Source of the DNA: an uncultured Caulobacteraceae bacterium
GTDB taxonomy: Bacteria > Pseudomonadota > Alphaproteobacteria > Caulobacterales > Caulobacteraceae
Direction of reading: 5' to 3'
NCBI GenBank assembly: GCA_937910255.1
Contig: CALEOQ010000471.1
Coordinates: 1-12,263, forward strand
Length of the DNA: 12,263 nt
This document shows positions 6,276 to 12,263 of this stretch, one piece after another. Made by a program: the position numbers and the translations under genes. The notes under the pieces are model-generated. The model had not been told where the DNA came from, ran no database searches, and worked only from the letters and a program-made list of their open reading frames with translations. Positions within the stretch are counted from its first letter, which is position 1, and the number at the start of each line of letters is the position of its first letter.

Positions 6276-6614
6276 ATGAAACTGATCATGGCGATCGTCA
6301 AACCCTTCAAGCTGGACGACGTGCGCGAAGCGCTCGTCAGCGCCGGCGTTGAAGGCCTGACGGTCTCGGAAGTCAAAGGCTATGGCCGCCAAAAGGGCCA
6401 GACCGAGATCTATCGCGGCGCGGAGTACCAGGTGAACTTCGTGCCGAAGGTCAAGCTGGAGGCCGTCGTCGATGATGCGGCCGCAGCCAAGGCCGTCGAG
6501 GCCATCAAGGCCGCCGCCGCCACTGGCAAGATCGGCGACGGCAAGATCTTCGTCATCAATGTCGAGGATGCGGTGCGTATCCGCACCGGCGAGACCGGGG
6601 CCGCCGCCCTTTGA
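6276..6614 (+). CDS. glnK: PII nitrogen regulatory protein GlnK
   Basis: PII trimer subunit that senses 2-oxoglutarate, ATP/ADP and, through uridylylation, glutamine status. The 112 residues match the family exactly: MKLIMAIVKPFKLDDVREAL at the start, the T-loop KGQTEIYRGAEYQVNF with the uridylylation site Tyr51, the B-loop region TGKIGDGKIFV and the C-terminal RIRTGETG. Being 33 bases upstream of amtB, it is best named GlnK, whose job in this pairing is to bind and block the AmtB channel when nitrogen is plentiful; GlnB cannot be strictly excluded on sequence alone. The ATG gives the standard N-terminus, with only a weak purine-rich site (GAGCGG) just before it. Nitrogen control of the promoter is expected from the family, but no clear NtrC or sigma-54 site was seen. 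Confidence 0.97.
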   Translation: MKLIMAIVKPFKLDDVREALVSAGVEGLTVSEVKGYGRQKGQTEIYRGAEYQVNFVPKVKLEAVVDDAAAAKAVEAIKAAAATGKIGDGKIFVINVEDAVRIRTGETGAAAL

Positions 6615-6647
6615 GGGCGCAAAGAAACGGGACAAGGGGATAGTCAC

Positions 6648-8087
6648 ATGTTGTCATTGAAATTCAACCGGTTGGCGGGGCTTATGCTTGCCGCCGCCAT
6701 CGTCGGGGCGCCCGCCGCCTCGGCCTGGGCTCAGGAAGCGCCGCCGCCGGCCGAAGCCGCGATCGAGGCGCCCGCCGAAGAGGCCGCGCCCATGCCCGAA
6801 ACGGCGTCGGTCGAGGAGGCCCCCGTCGAAGAGGCTGCGCCGACCGATCTGTTCGCCCACCAGGTGCCTCTGGAACTGAATGAGGCGTCCACGGGCTGGA
6901 TCCTGGTCTCGACCTGCCTGGTCCTGCTGATGACCATCCCTGGCCTGGCGCTCTTCTACGGCGGCATGGTGCGGCAGAAGAACGTGATCAACACGGTGGC
7001 GACCAGCTTTGCGATCACCGCCCTGGTGACCGTGCTCTGGATGGCGGTTGGCTACAGCATCGCCTTCGGCACCAACGCCGATGAGGGTCTGAACGCCTAT
7101 ATGGGCAGCTTCGACGCCCTGTTCCTCGGCGGCGTCACCGTCGAGACGGCGCACTCGCTGACCTCGGGCCTGCCGGAGTTCCTCTGGATCATGTTCCAGC
7201 TGACCTTCGCCATCATCACCCCCGCCCTCATCGCCGGCGCCTTCGCCGAGCGGATGAAATTCTCGGCCATGCTGCTCTTCATGGGTCTGTGGTCGGTGTT
7301 CGTCTATGCGCCCATCTGCCATTGGGTGTGGGGCGGCGGCTTCCTCGGCGGCGCGGGCGTGCTCGACTTCGCCGGCGGCACCGTGGTGCACATCAATGCG
7401 GGCGTCGCCGGTCTGGTCTGCGCCATCGTCCTGGGCAAGCGCAAAGGCTACGGCGTCGACAACATGGCGCCCAACAACCTCGTCTACACCATGATCGGCG
7501 CCAGCCTGCTGTGGGTCGGCTGGTTCGGCTTCAACGCCGGCTCGGAATGGGCGGCTGACGGCCTCGCTTCCGCCGCCATGATGAACACCCAGGTCGCCGC
7601 CGCGGGCGCGGCCCTCACCTGGATGGTCATCGAGTGGGTCGAGCGCAAGAAGCCCGGCATGCTGGGCCTGGCTTCGGGCGCCATCGCCGGCCTCGTGGCC
7701 GTGACGCCGGCCGCCGGCTTCGTCAATCCGCAGGGCGCGCTGATCATCGGCCTCGTCGGCGGCGCGGCGGCCTATGTCGGCGCGGTGTGGCTGAAGAAGA
7801 TGCTCAAGTATGACGACAGCCTGGACGCCTTCGGCGTGCATGGGGTGGCCGGCATCGCCGGCGCCCTGCTCACCGGCGCCCTGGCCGATCCGGCCATCAA
7901 CGGCGCCGGCGAAGGCGCCAGCGTGATCACCCAGGGCTACGGCATCCTGGCCACGATCGCCTGGTCGGCCGTCGTCACCTTCATCATCCTGATGATCTGC
8001 AAGTTCACCGTCGGACTGCGGGTCTCCGAGGAAGAAGAAGTCGAAGGTCTGGACCTTTCCCAGCATGGGGAAGCCATCCACAGCTGA
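6648..8087 (+). CDS. amtB: Ammonium transporter AmtB
   Basis: Inner-membrane Amt/Rh family channel for ammonium, a trimer with about 11 transmembrane helices per subunit. The 479 residues begin with a cleavable signal peptide (likely cut AWA/QE after Ala28), then an Ala/Pro/Glu-rich segment (about 29-72), then the channel core. The pore twin histidines are His248 (GGTVVHINAG) and His398 (FGVHGVAG), 150 residues apart as in E. coli AmtB. Other signatures are PGLALFYGGMVRQKNV (98-113), FQLTFAIITPALIAGAFAER (183-202) and the cytoplasmic tail from about 459 with its EEEEVEGLD segment, where GlnK normally docks. AAGGGGA (6634-6640) sits seven bases before the ATG. It is co-transcribed with glnK and ends at the terminator at 8112-8139. 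The acidic, proline-rich N-terminal insert is longer than in E. coli and should face the periplasm. Confidence 0.98.
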   Translation: MLSLKFNRLAGLMLAAAIVGAPAASAWAQEAPPPAEAAIEAPAEEAAPMPETASVEEAPVEEAAPTDLFAHQVPLELNEASTGWILVSTCLVLLMTIPGLALFYGGMVRQKNVINTVATSFAITALVTVLWMAVGYSIAFGTNADEGLNAYMGSFDALFLGGVTVETAHSLTSGLPEFLWIMFQLTFAIITPALIAGAFAERMKFSAMLLFMGLWSVFVYAPICHWVWGGGFLGGAGVLDFAGGTVVHINAGVAGLVCAIVLGKRKGYGVDNMAPNNLVYTMIGASLLWVGWFGFNAGSEWAADGLASAAMMNTQVAAAGAALTWMVIEWVERKKPGMLGLASGAIAGLVAVTPAAGFVNPQGALIIGLVGGAAAYVGAVWLKKMLKYDDSLDAFGVHGVAGIAGALLTGALADPAINGAGEGASVITQGYGILATIAWSAVVTFIILMICKFTVGLRVSEEEEVEGLDLSQHGEAIHS

Positions 8088-8111
8088 TCTGCCGCTCAAG
8101 GCTGATTGCGG

Positions 8112-8139
8112 AACGGGGGTCCTTCGGGGCCCCCGTTTT
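8112..8139 (+). terminator. Intrinsic terminator of glnK-amtB
   Basis: An 11-bp GC-rich stem (8112-8122 with 8127-8137, one G-U wobble) closes on a TTCG tetraloop flanked by C and G, an exceptionally stable loop in RNA, and runs into TTTT (8136-8139). It starts 24 bases after the amtB stop. On the opposite strand only two T residues follow, so it should act mainly on the amtB transcript. Confidence 0.93.
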
Positions 8140-8203
8140 CGTTGGGCCCCACGGTTGGCGGCGGCCGTGGATCAGCGCCGGCGCACGTGGCGCCAAAGCC
8201 GCC

Positions 8204-9094
8204 TCAGGCCGGGTCGGGCCAGGGACCGCCCAGCCGGCAGCGACGCACCCACCAGTCGGGGCGCAGGCGCTCCAGCCGCTCGGCCAGCTGCTCGGCTTCG
8301 ATGTCGCTGGGACAGAGGGCGAAGCAGGTGGCGCCCGATCCCGACATCCGGGCCAGCAACACCTCCGGCTCGGCCGCCAGATCAGCCAGGACGTCCCCGA
8401 TCTCAGGCGCAACGCCGATGGCGGCGGCCTCCAGGTCGTTGCGCTGCAGGCTGAGCCAGCCGGCCAGTTCCTCGACGCTCTCGAAGGCCTCGGGCATGGG
8501 CGGCGGCGCGACGTCGCCGAAGACTCCCAGGGCGTCGAACCGCCCATAGACCGCTGCGGTGGAGGCCGGAACGCCGGGATTGATCAGCACCGCCGGACAG
8601 GCCGGCAGGCCCGGGGCGGGCGTCAGGACCTCTCCCCGCCCCTCCGCCAGCACCGGCGCGCCCCAGAGACAGGCGGCGCCGTCGGCGCCCAGGTCGGCAG
8701 CGATGGCCTGCAAGGCCTCATCAGAAAGCTCCGGCGCCCAGGCCGGCCGCAGCAGCCGCAGGGCCGCGCCCGCATCGCTGGAGCCGCCCCCCAGGCCCGC
8801 CGCCACCGGCAGGGCCTTGTCCAGCATCAGTCCGACAGGCGCCCGGGGGCCGCGAATGACGGCCAGCAAGGCCTGGGCCGCCCGCAGGACCAGATTGTCC
8901 CCCTCCCCCGCCAGCGCGCCGGCGAAGGGTCCCGTCAGTCGAAACTCCAGCGCGTCAGCCGGGGCCAGCGAGAGACGGTCGCCCACATCGGCGAAGACCA
9001 GAAGCGAACTCAGCGGGTGATAGCCGTCGTCCCCAGGGGCGCCGACATGCAGGAAGAGATTGACCTTGGCCGGCGCAAAGGCCTGTCCGAACAT
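8204..9094 (-). CDS. ispE: 4-diphosphocytidyl-2-C-methyl-D-erythritol kinase
   Basis: GHMP-family kinase that phosphorylates the 2-hydroxyl of CDP-methylerythritol in the non-mevalonate (MEP) route to isoprenoid precursors; cytoplasmic. Its 296 residues fit the family. Visible motifs are APAKVNLFLHV (7-17, with catalytic-site Lys10), the glycine-rich ATP loop PVAAGLGGGSSDAGAALR (96-113), LGAD with the predicted catalytic Asp138, RNDLEAAA (218-225) and MSGSGATCFAL (250-260). After Asp138 the usual Val-Pro is replaced by Gly-Ala, a mild departure from the common motif. The start has AGGA overlapping the TPR gene stop codon, about nine bases before the ATG, and the intergenic gap is ten bases, so it is probably co-transcribed with the TPR lipoprotein. 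It converges on amtB. A GGCGC/GCGCC hairpin lies just past its stop (8180-8194) but lacks a T-run. Confidence 0.97.
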   Translation of the reverse strand: MFGQAFAPAKVNLFLHVGAPGDDGYHPLSSLLVFADVGDRLSLAPADALEFRLTGPFAGALAGEGDNLVLRAAQALLAVIRGPRAPVGLMLDKALPVAAGLGGGSSDAGAALRLLRPAWAPELSDEALQAIAADLGADGAACLWGAPVLAEGRGEVLTPAPGLPACPAVLINPGVPASTAAVYGRFDALGVFGDVAPPPMPEAFESVEELAGWLSLQRNDLEAAAIGVAPEIGDVLADLAAEPEVLLARMSGSGATCFALCPSDIEAEQLAERLERLRPDWWVRRCRLGGPWPDPA

Positions 9095-9104
9095 GGGCGA
9101 CGTC

Positions 9105-10820
9105 CTAGCGGGCCACCGATGGCGGCGTTGGAACGGCCGCCGGCTCGGTCGCCGCAGCCACCCGCGGCTGCGGTCCCAGCCCGGACTCCAGCTTGGCTTC
9201 GGCGTTCTGACGCATCTTGTCGTCCGGCTCGAGGGTCAGGACCCGGCGCCACTGGAACACAGCCTCGTCCTCGCGGCCGACCTGCCAGTAGGCGTCGCCC
9301 AGGTGGTTGTTGACCTCCGGATCGCCGGCCTCGAGTTCGACGGCCTCTTCGAGGAGTTCGACCGCCCGGTCATACTGACCCAGCCGGTAGTAACCCCAGC
9401 CCAGGCTGTCGACCATGGCGCCCGAGCGCGGATTGGCGTCCACCGCCATCTGGACCATGACCAGGGCCTCTTCCAGGCGTTCGCCGCGATCGATCCAGCC
9501 ATAGGCCAGATAGTTCAGGATGTCGGGCTCGTTGGGGTTGAGCTCCAAAGCCGCCGACAGATCCGCCTCGGCCTTGGGCCAATCGCCCATGCGCTCATAG
9601 GCCGCCCCGCGGGCGAACAGCAGCCGCCAGTCCGGCGCCGGACTGGAGGCGATCAGCTGGTCCAGGGGCGCGATGGCCTCGGCGTACTTCTCATTGGTCC
9701 GCAGCAGGTCGGCCAGGGTCAGCAGGGCCACGGGGTCGCCGTTGCTGGCGTTGGCCCGGGCGATCTCCAGGGCGCGCTCGGTTTCATCGGCGCCCTGATA
9801 GCTCCAGGCCAGCTTGCTCTGGGCCGTGGCGTATTCGGGTTGATTGGGCTTCACCCGCTCATAGGCCGCCCGCGCCGCCTCCAGATCGCCAGCCGCGCCC
9901 ATCAGGTCGCCGACCATCATCCAGGCGTCCACCCGGTCTGGGTCCAGGCGCAGGGCCAGCCGCACATAGGCCAGGGCGAACTGGCTCTGTCGAGCAGCCA
10001 GCATGGCGGCGGCGGGGGTGAGGAGGGCCTCGGCGGCGCCTTCTCGCACGGTGGGCGGCGGCGGTGGGCTGCGACGCGCCGTCGCTCGCGCCCTGGCCTC
10101 GGTCAGGGCTGTATCCCGAGGGAAGTTCGCCAGGGCCTGGTCATAGAGGGCCACGGCGTCATCGCGGCGTCCGCGGCGCTCCAGGAATTCTCCATAGGCG
10201 ACCACCAGCATCGGGGCGGCCTCGGCCCCCTCGGTCAGGGCCTTGAAGTCCGTCTCGGCCTCGTCATAGCGCCGCGCGCGCTCGAACTGATAAGCCTGCC
10301 CCAGCATACCGAAATACTGGACCAGCCGGTCGCCGGGCACGTCAGGCCGGCGGATGGCCGCCTGCTGGTCGCCGGCCGAAGCCGCAGCCCAGGGGGTCAG
10401 CAGAGCCGCCGCCGTGCGGTGGGGAAAGCCGATCTCCTGCTCGGTCAGCAGGGTGTAGGCCGTCGCGCCCTTGCCGTCGGCCAGGGCCTCGACGGCGCGC
10501 ACCAGCCGCCCCAGACGCTTGGCGCCTTCCGAGGCGTTCTCATCGACAGGCGCGATCTCGGCGGCGCGTTCGATCTCGCCGCTCAGCACGGCGGCGGTGA
10601 AGGCCCGCTCGGCCAGCAGGCCCGGCTGGGCGCTGACGTCTGTGGCGCGGTCGAAATAGTCCGCAGCCTGCCGGCTCTCGCCGTCATTGAGCGCCGCCTG
10701 CCCGGCCAGGAAGAGGCCGTACGACGAACGGTCTGGCAGGCTGGCGCCCGGCGGGGCTGTGCTCGCGCAGGCGGCGAGAAGGAACAGGGGGACCGTCACG
10801 GTCAAGGATCGAAGACGCAT
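9105..10820 (-). CDS. TPR-repeat lipoprotein
   Basis: Predicted outer- or inner-membrane lipoprotein of 571 residues. The start at 10818-10820 gives MRLRSLTVTVPLFLLAACAS, with lipobox L15-A-A-C18; the open frame runs 24 codons further upstream but would bury the signal peptide, so this start is preferred. The mature protein is mostly tetratricopeptide repeats: helical pairs around 33-60, 170-236 and 270-326, and a clear run at 398-535 with typical W/L/G/Y...A...A...P spacing (for example YDRAVELLEEAVELEAGDPEV). A proline-rich spacer (about 250-257) separates the two halves, and a Pro/Ala-rich stretch ends the protein. TPRs bind partner proteins, but the partner is not evident here. It lies 46 bases after the ETF-QO stop and ten bases before ispE, so the three probably share a transcript. 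A purine stretch AGGGGG abuts the ATG; an AGGAAA lies farther upstream. Confidence 0.92.
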   Translation of the reverse strand: MRLRSLTVTVPLFLLAACASTAPPGASLPDRSSYGLFLAGQAALNDGESRQAADYFDRATDVSAQPGLLAERAFTAAVLSGEIERAAEIAPVDENASEGAKRLGRLVRAVEALADGKGATAYTLLTEQEIGFPHRTAAALLTPWAAASAGDQQAAIRRPDVPGDRLVQYFGMLGQAYQFERARRYDEAETDFKALTEGAEAAPMLVVAYGEFLERRGRRDDAVALYDQALANFPRDTALTEARARATARRSPPPPPTVREGAAEALLTPAAAMLAARQSQFALAYVRLALRLDPDRVDAWMMVGDLMGAAGDLEAARAAYERVKPNQPEYATAQSKLAWSYQGADETERALEIARANASNGDPVALLTLADLLRTNEKYAEAIAPLDQLIASSPAPDWRLLFARGAAYERMGDWPKAEADLSAALELNPNEPDILNYLAYGWIDRGERLEEALVMVQMAVDANPRSGAMVDSLGWGYYRLGQYDRAVELLEEAVELEAGDPEVNNHLGDAYWQVGREDEAVFQWRRVLTLEPDDKMRQNAEAKLESGLGPQPRVAAATEPAAVPTPPSVAR

Positions 10821-10840
10821 CCCCCTAGGGTTTCCTGTTC

Positions 10841-10864
10841 CACGCGCCGCCGCAAGCGCGCGTG
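10841..10864. repeat. Inverted repeat between the ETF-QO and TPR genes
   Basis: CACGCGC (10841-10847) and GCGCGTG (10858-10864) are perfect inverse complements around a ten-base loop, just after the ETF-QO stop. No T-run follows on the minus strand, so it is not a standard terminator. It may be an RNA processing or stabilising hairpin, or chance in GC-rich DNA. Confidence 0.4.
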
Positions 10865-10866
10865 CG

Positions 10867-12109
10867 TCACATATTCGGATAGTTGGGCCCATCGCCCCCT
10901 TGCGGGGTCGTCCAGACGATATTCTGCGACGGATCCTTGATGTCGCAGGTTTTACAGTGAACGCAGTTCTGGAAGTTGATCTGGAACTTCGGGTTCTGGC
11001 CGGCCTCGTCGTAGAGCACCTCGTAGACGCCCGCGGGGCAGTACAGACGCGCCGGCTCGCCGAAGCGCGGCAGATTCACCTCGATCGGCACCGACGGATC
11101 CTTGAGCCGCAGGTGGGCCGGCTGGTTCTCGTCATGGTTGGTCGCCGACAGGAAGACCGAGGACAGCTTGTCGAAGCTGATCTCATTGTCCGGCTTGGGA
11201 TAGACGATGGGCTCGTAGTCCTTGGCCAGGCCCGTGGACTCCGCATCGGTCTTGCCGTGCTTCATGGTGCCGAAGATCGAGAAGCCGCCGGTCAGGTTGC
11301 TGATCGTCATATCGACGCCGCTGATCAGCGTGCCCAGGGCCGTGCCGAACTTGGCGATGATCGGCTTGGTGTTGCGGACGATCTTCAGTTCCTTGTGGAC
11401 CCACGAGGCCTTGAAGGCGGTCTCGTACTCGGCCAGCTCATCGCCCTGGCGGCCATTCTGGATGGCGGCGAAGGCGGCTTCGGCGGCCAGCATGCCGGTC
11501 TTCATGGCGTTATGGCTGCCCTTGATGCGGGGCACGTTCACGAAGCCCGCCGAACAGCCGATCAAGGCGCCGCCGGGGAAGAACAGCTTGGGGATCGACT
11601 GCAGGCCGCCCTCGGTGATGGCCCGCGCGCCATAGGCGATGCGCTTGCCGCCTTCGAGATGGGGCCGCACGGCCGAGTGCTGCTTGAAGCGCTGGAACTC
11701 GTCGAACGGCGACAGCCAGGGGTTCTTGTAGTTCAGGTGCACCACGAAGCCGATGGCCACGTAGTTGTCCCCGAAGTGGTACATGAAGCTGCCGCCGCCG
11801 GTCTTGTCGTCCAGCGGCCAGCCCAGGGTGTGCTGCACCAGGCCCGGCTGGAACTTCTCGTCGGGAACCTGCCACAGCTCCTTCAGGCCGATCCCGAACT
11901 TCTGGGGCTGCTTGCCCTCGGAGAGGCCGAACTTGGCGATCAACTGCTTGGCGAGCGAACCTCGGACGCCCTCGCCGATGAAGGTGTACTTGGCCAGCAA
12001 CTCGACGCCGGGCTGGTAGTCGGCGCCCTTGTTCCCGTCCTTGTCGATGCCGAACACGCCGGCCACCACGCCGCGCACGGCGCCGTTCTCGTCGAACAGC
12101 ACCTCGGAG
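10867..12109 (-). CDS. Electron-transfer flavoprotein:ubiquinone oxidoreductase, C-terminal part (cut by contig end)
   Basis: ETF-QO is a membrane-associated FAD and 4Fe-4S enzyme that passes electrons from electron-transfer flavoprotein (from fatty-acid and amino-acid oxidation) to ubiquinone. About 413 genomic residues remain of a family length near 550; the N-terminal FAD-binding motif is lost beyond the contig edge. Diagnostic parts are GWPLDDKTGGGSFMYHF, the FAD-contact segment FPGGALIGCSAGFVNVPRIK, and the C-terminal ferredoxin-like cluster with four cysteines (LYCPAG, then CVHCKTCDIKDP), ending NIVWTTPQGGDGPNYPNM as in bacterial and mitochondrial homologues. The stop is at 10867-10869. 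Residues encoded upstream of 12109 are adapter-derived and must be dropped. It is probably the head or an early gene of the ETF-QO, TPR lipoprotein, ispE transcript. Related FixC proteins lack this length of C-terminal cluster domain, so ETF-QO is the better name. Confidence 0.96.
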
Positions 12110-12263
12110 AGATCGGAGAGCGCCGTGTAGGGAAAGAGTGTAGATCTCGGTGGTCGCCGTATCACTAAAAAAAAAACAACAACACACCCCCCCTCCCCCC
12201 ACTGCGACCTCACCCCACGCCCACACCCCCAATCCACTCACACTCGCCTCCCCCCGCACCCCC
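12110..12263. other. Illumina P5 adapter and read noise at right contig end (not genomic)
   Basis: Positions 12110-12166 match the reverse complement of the Illumina P5/TruSeq adapter with a one-base gap and a few mismatches; for example GTGTAGGGAAAGAGTGTAGA is exact. An A-run (12167-12176) and C-rich low-complexity noise follow to the end. Translations across it give the well-known contaminant peptides (SDTATTEIYTLSLH, VIRRPPRSTLFPYT and, on the plus strand, RVGKECRSRWSPYH). Nothing here is genomic. Confidence 0.97.

Noticed and set aside
6654..8099. Minus-strand open frame of about 480 codons opposite amtB
   Set aside because: It is an antisense shadow of a certain amtB gene; the translation is His/Asp/Gly-rich with no recognisable domain.
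8180..8194. GGCGC/GCGCC hairpin downstream of ispE as its terminator
   Set aside because: The stem is only five base pairs with no T-run on the minus strand; it is common by chance at this GC content.
10820..10892. Upstream extension of the TPR protein to a start at 10892
   Set aside because: It would overlap the end of the ETF-QO gene and place 24 Arg/Ala-rich residues before an obvious lipoprotein signal peptide.
9060..10940. Plus-strand open frame of about 626 codons opposite the TPR gene and its flanks
   Set aside because: It is an antisense shadow; it crosses gene boundaries on the other strand and has no domain or ribosome site.
10687..12168. Plus-strand open frame of about 490 codons opposite ETF-QO
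   Set aside because: It is an antisense shadow that ends in adapter-encoded residues (RVGKECRSRWSPYH).
11510..12259. Minus-strand open frame of about 250 codons in another frame over ETF-QO
   Set aside because: Its start lies in adapter and noise (SDTATTEIYTLSLH), and the rest is Arg-rich frame-shifted ETF-QO.
12167..12263. A-run and C-rich stretch as a possible telomere, poly-A or repeat element
   Set aside because: It follows directly on adapter and mirrors the T-rich noise at the left end, so it is sequencing read-through.
1..12263. CRISPR array, transposase, phage genes, tRNA or rRNA
   Set aside because: I read both strands and found no spaced direct repeats, transposase-like frame, terminal inverted repeats or RNA gene signature.

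Overview
This is an assembled contig of high-GC bacterial DNA, about 12.0 kb (positions 88 to 12109), flanked at both ends by Illumina P5 adapter sequence and read noise (1-87 and 12110-12263). Gene content, protein sequence style and gene order point to an alphaproteobacterium, most likely of the Caulobacteraceae (Brevundimonas, Caulobacter or Phenylobacterium type). That placement is a judgement from memory of these families, not a computed one. No mobile element, CRISPR array, rRNA or tRNA was seen.

Left block, minus strand, read from right to left. Two exported proteins come first: a FAS1 (fasciclin) protein at 5052-5891 and a small low-complexity secreted protein at 4485-4985. A strong intrinsic terminator (4427-4459) follows. 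Next is a tightly packed operon with every junction overlapping: glyQ (3503-4405), a DUF2314/YegJ-like lipoprotein (2997-3506), glyS (997-2997) and ppdK, which is cut by the contig end (88-1000). GlyQ and GlyS are the two subunits of glycyl-tRNA synthetase; the lipoprotein between them is an unexplained passenger.

Centre. A roughly 380-base divergent intergenic region (5898-6275) holds a pair of perfect 10-bp palindromes and a possible 30-codon ORF. The plus-strand nitrogen pair glnK (6276-6614) and amtB (6648-8087) follows: a PII signalling protein and its ammonium channel partner. It ends at a clear intrinsic terminator with a UUCG loop (8112-8139).

Right block, minus strand. A C-terminal part of electron-transfer flavoprotein:ubiquinone oxidoreductase (10867-12109, cut by the contig end), a TPR lipoprotein (9105-10820) and ispE (8204-9094, isoprenoid precursor synthesis) are closely spaced and probably co-transcribed, converging on amtB.

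Most of the window is ordinary core metabolism. The least explained signals are a C-terminal tail of about 28 residues shared by the two adjacent exported proteins, the DUF2314 lipoprotein translationally coupled to glycyl-tRNA synthetase, and the paired palindromes in the divergent region. I see no clear new multi-gene system.
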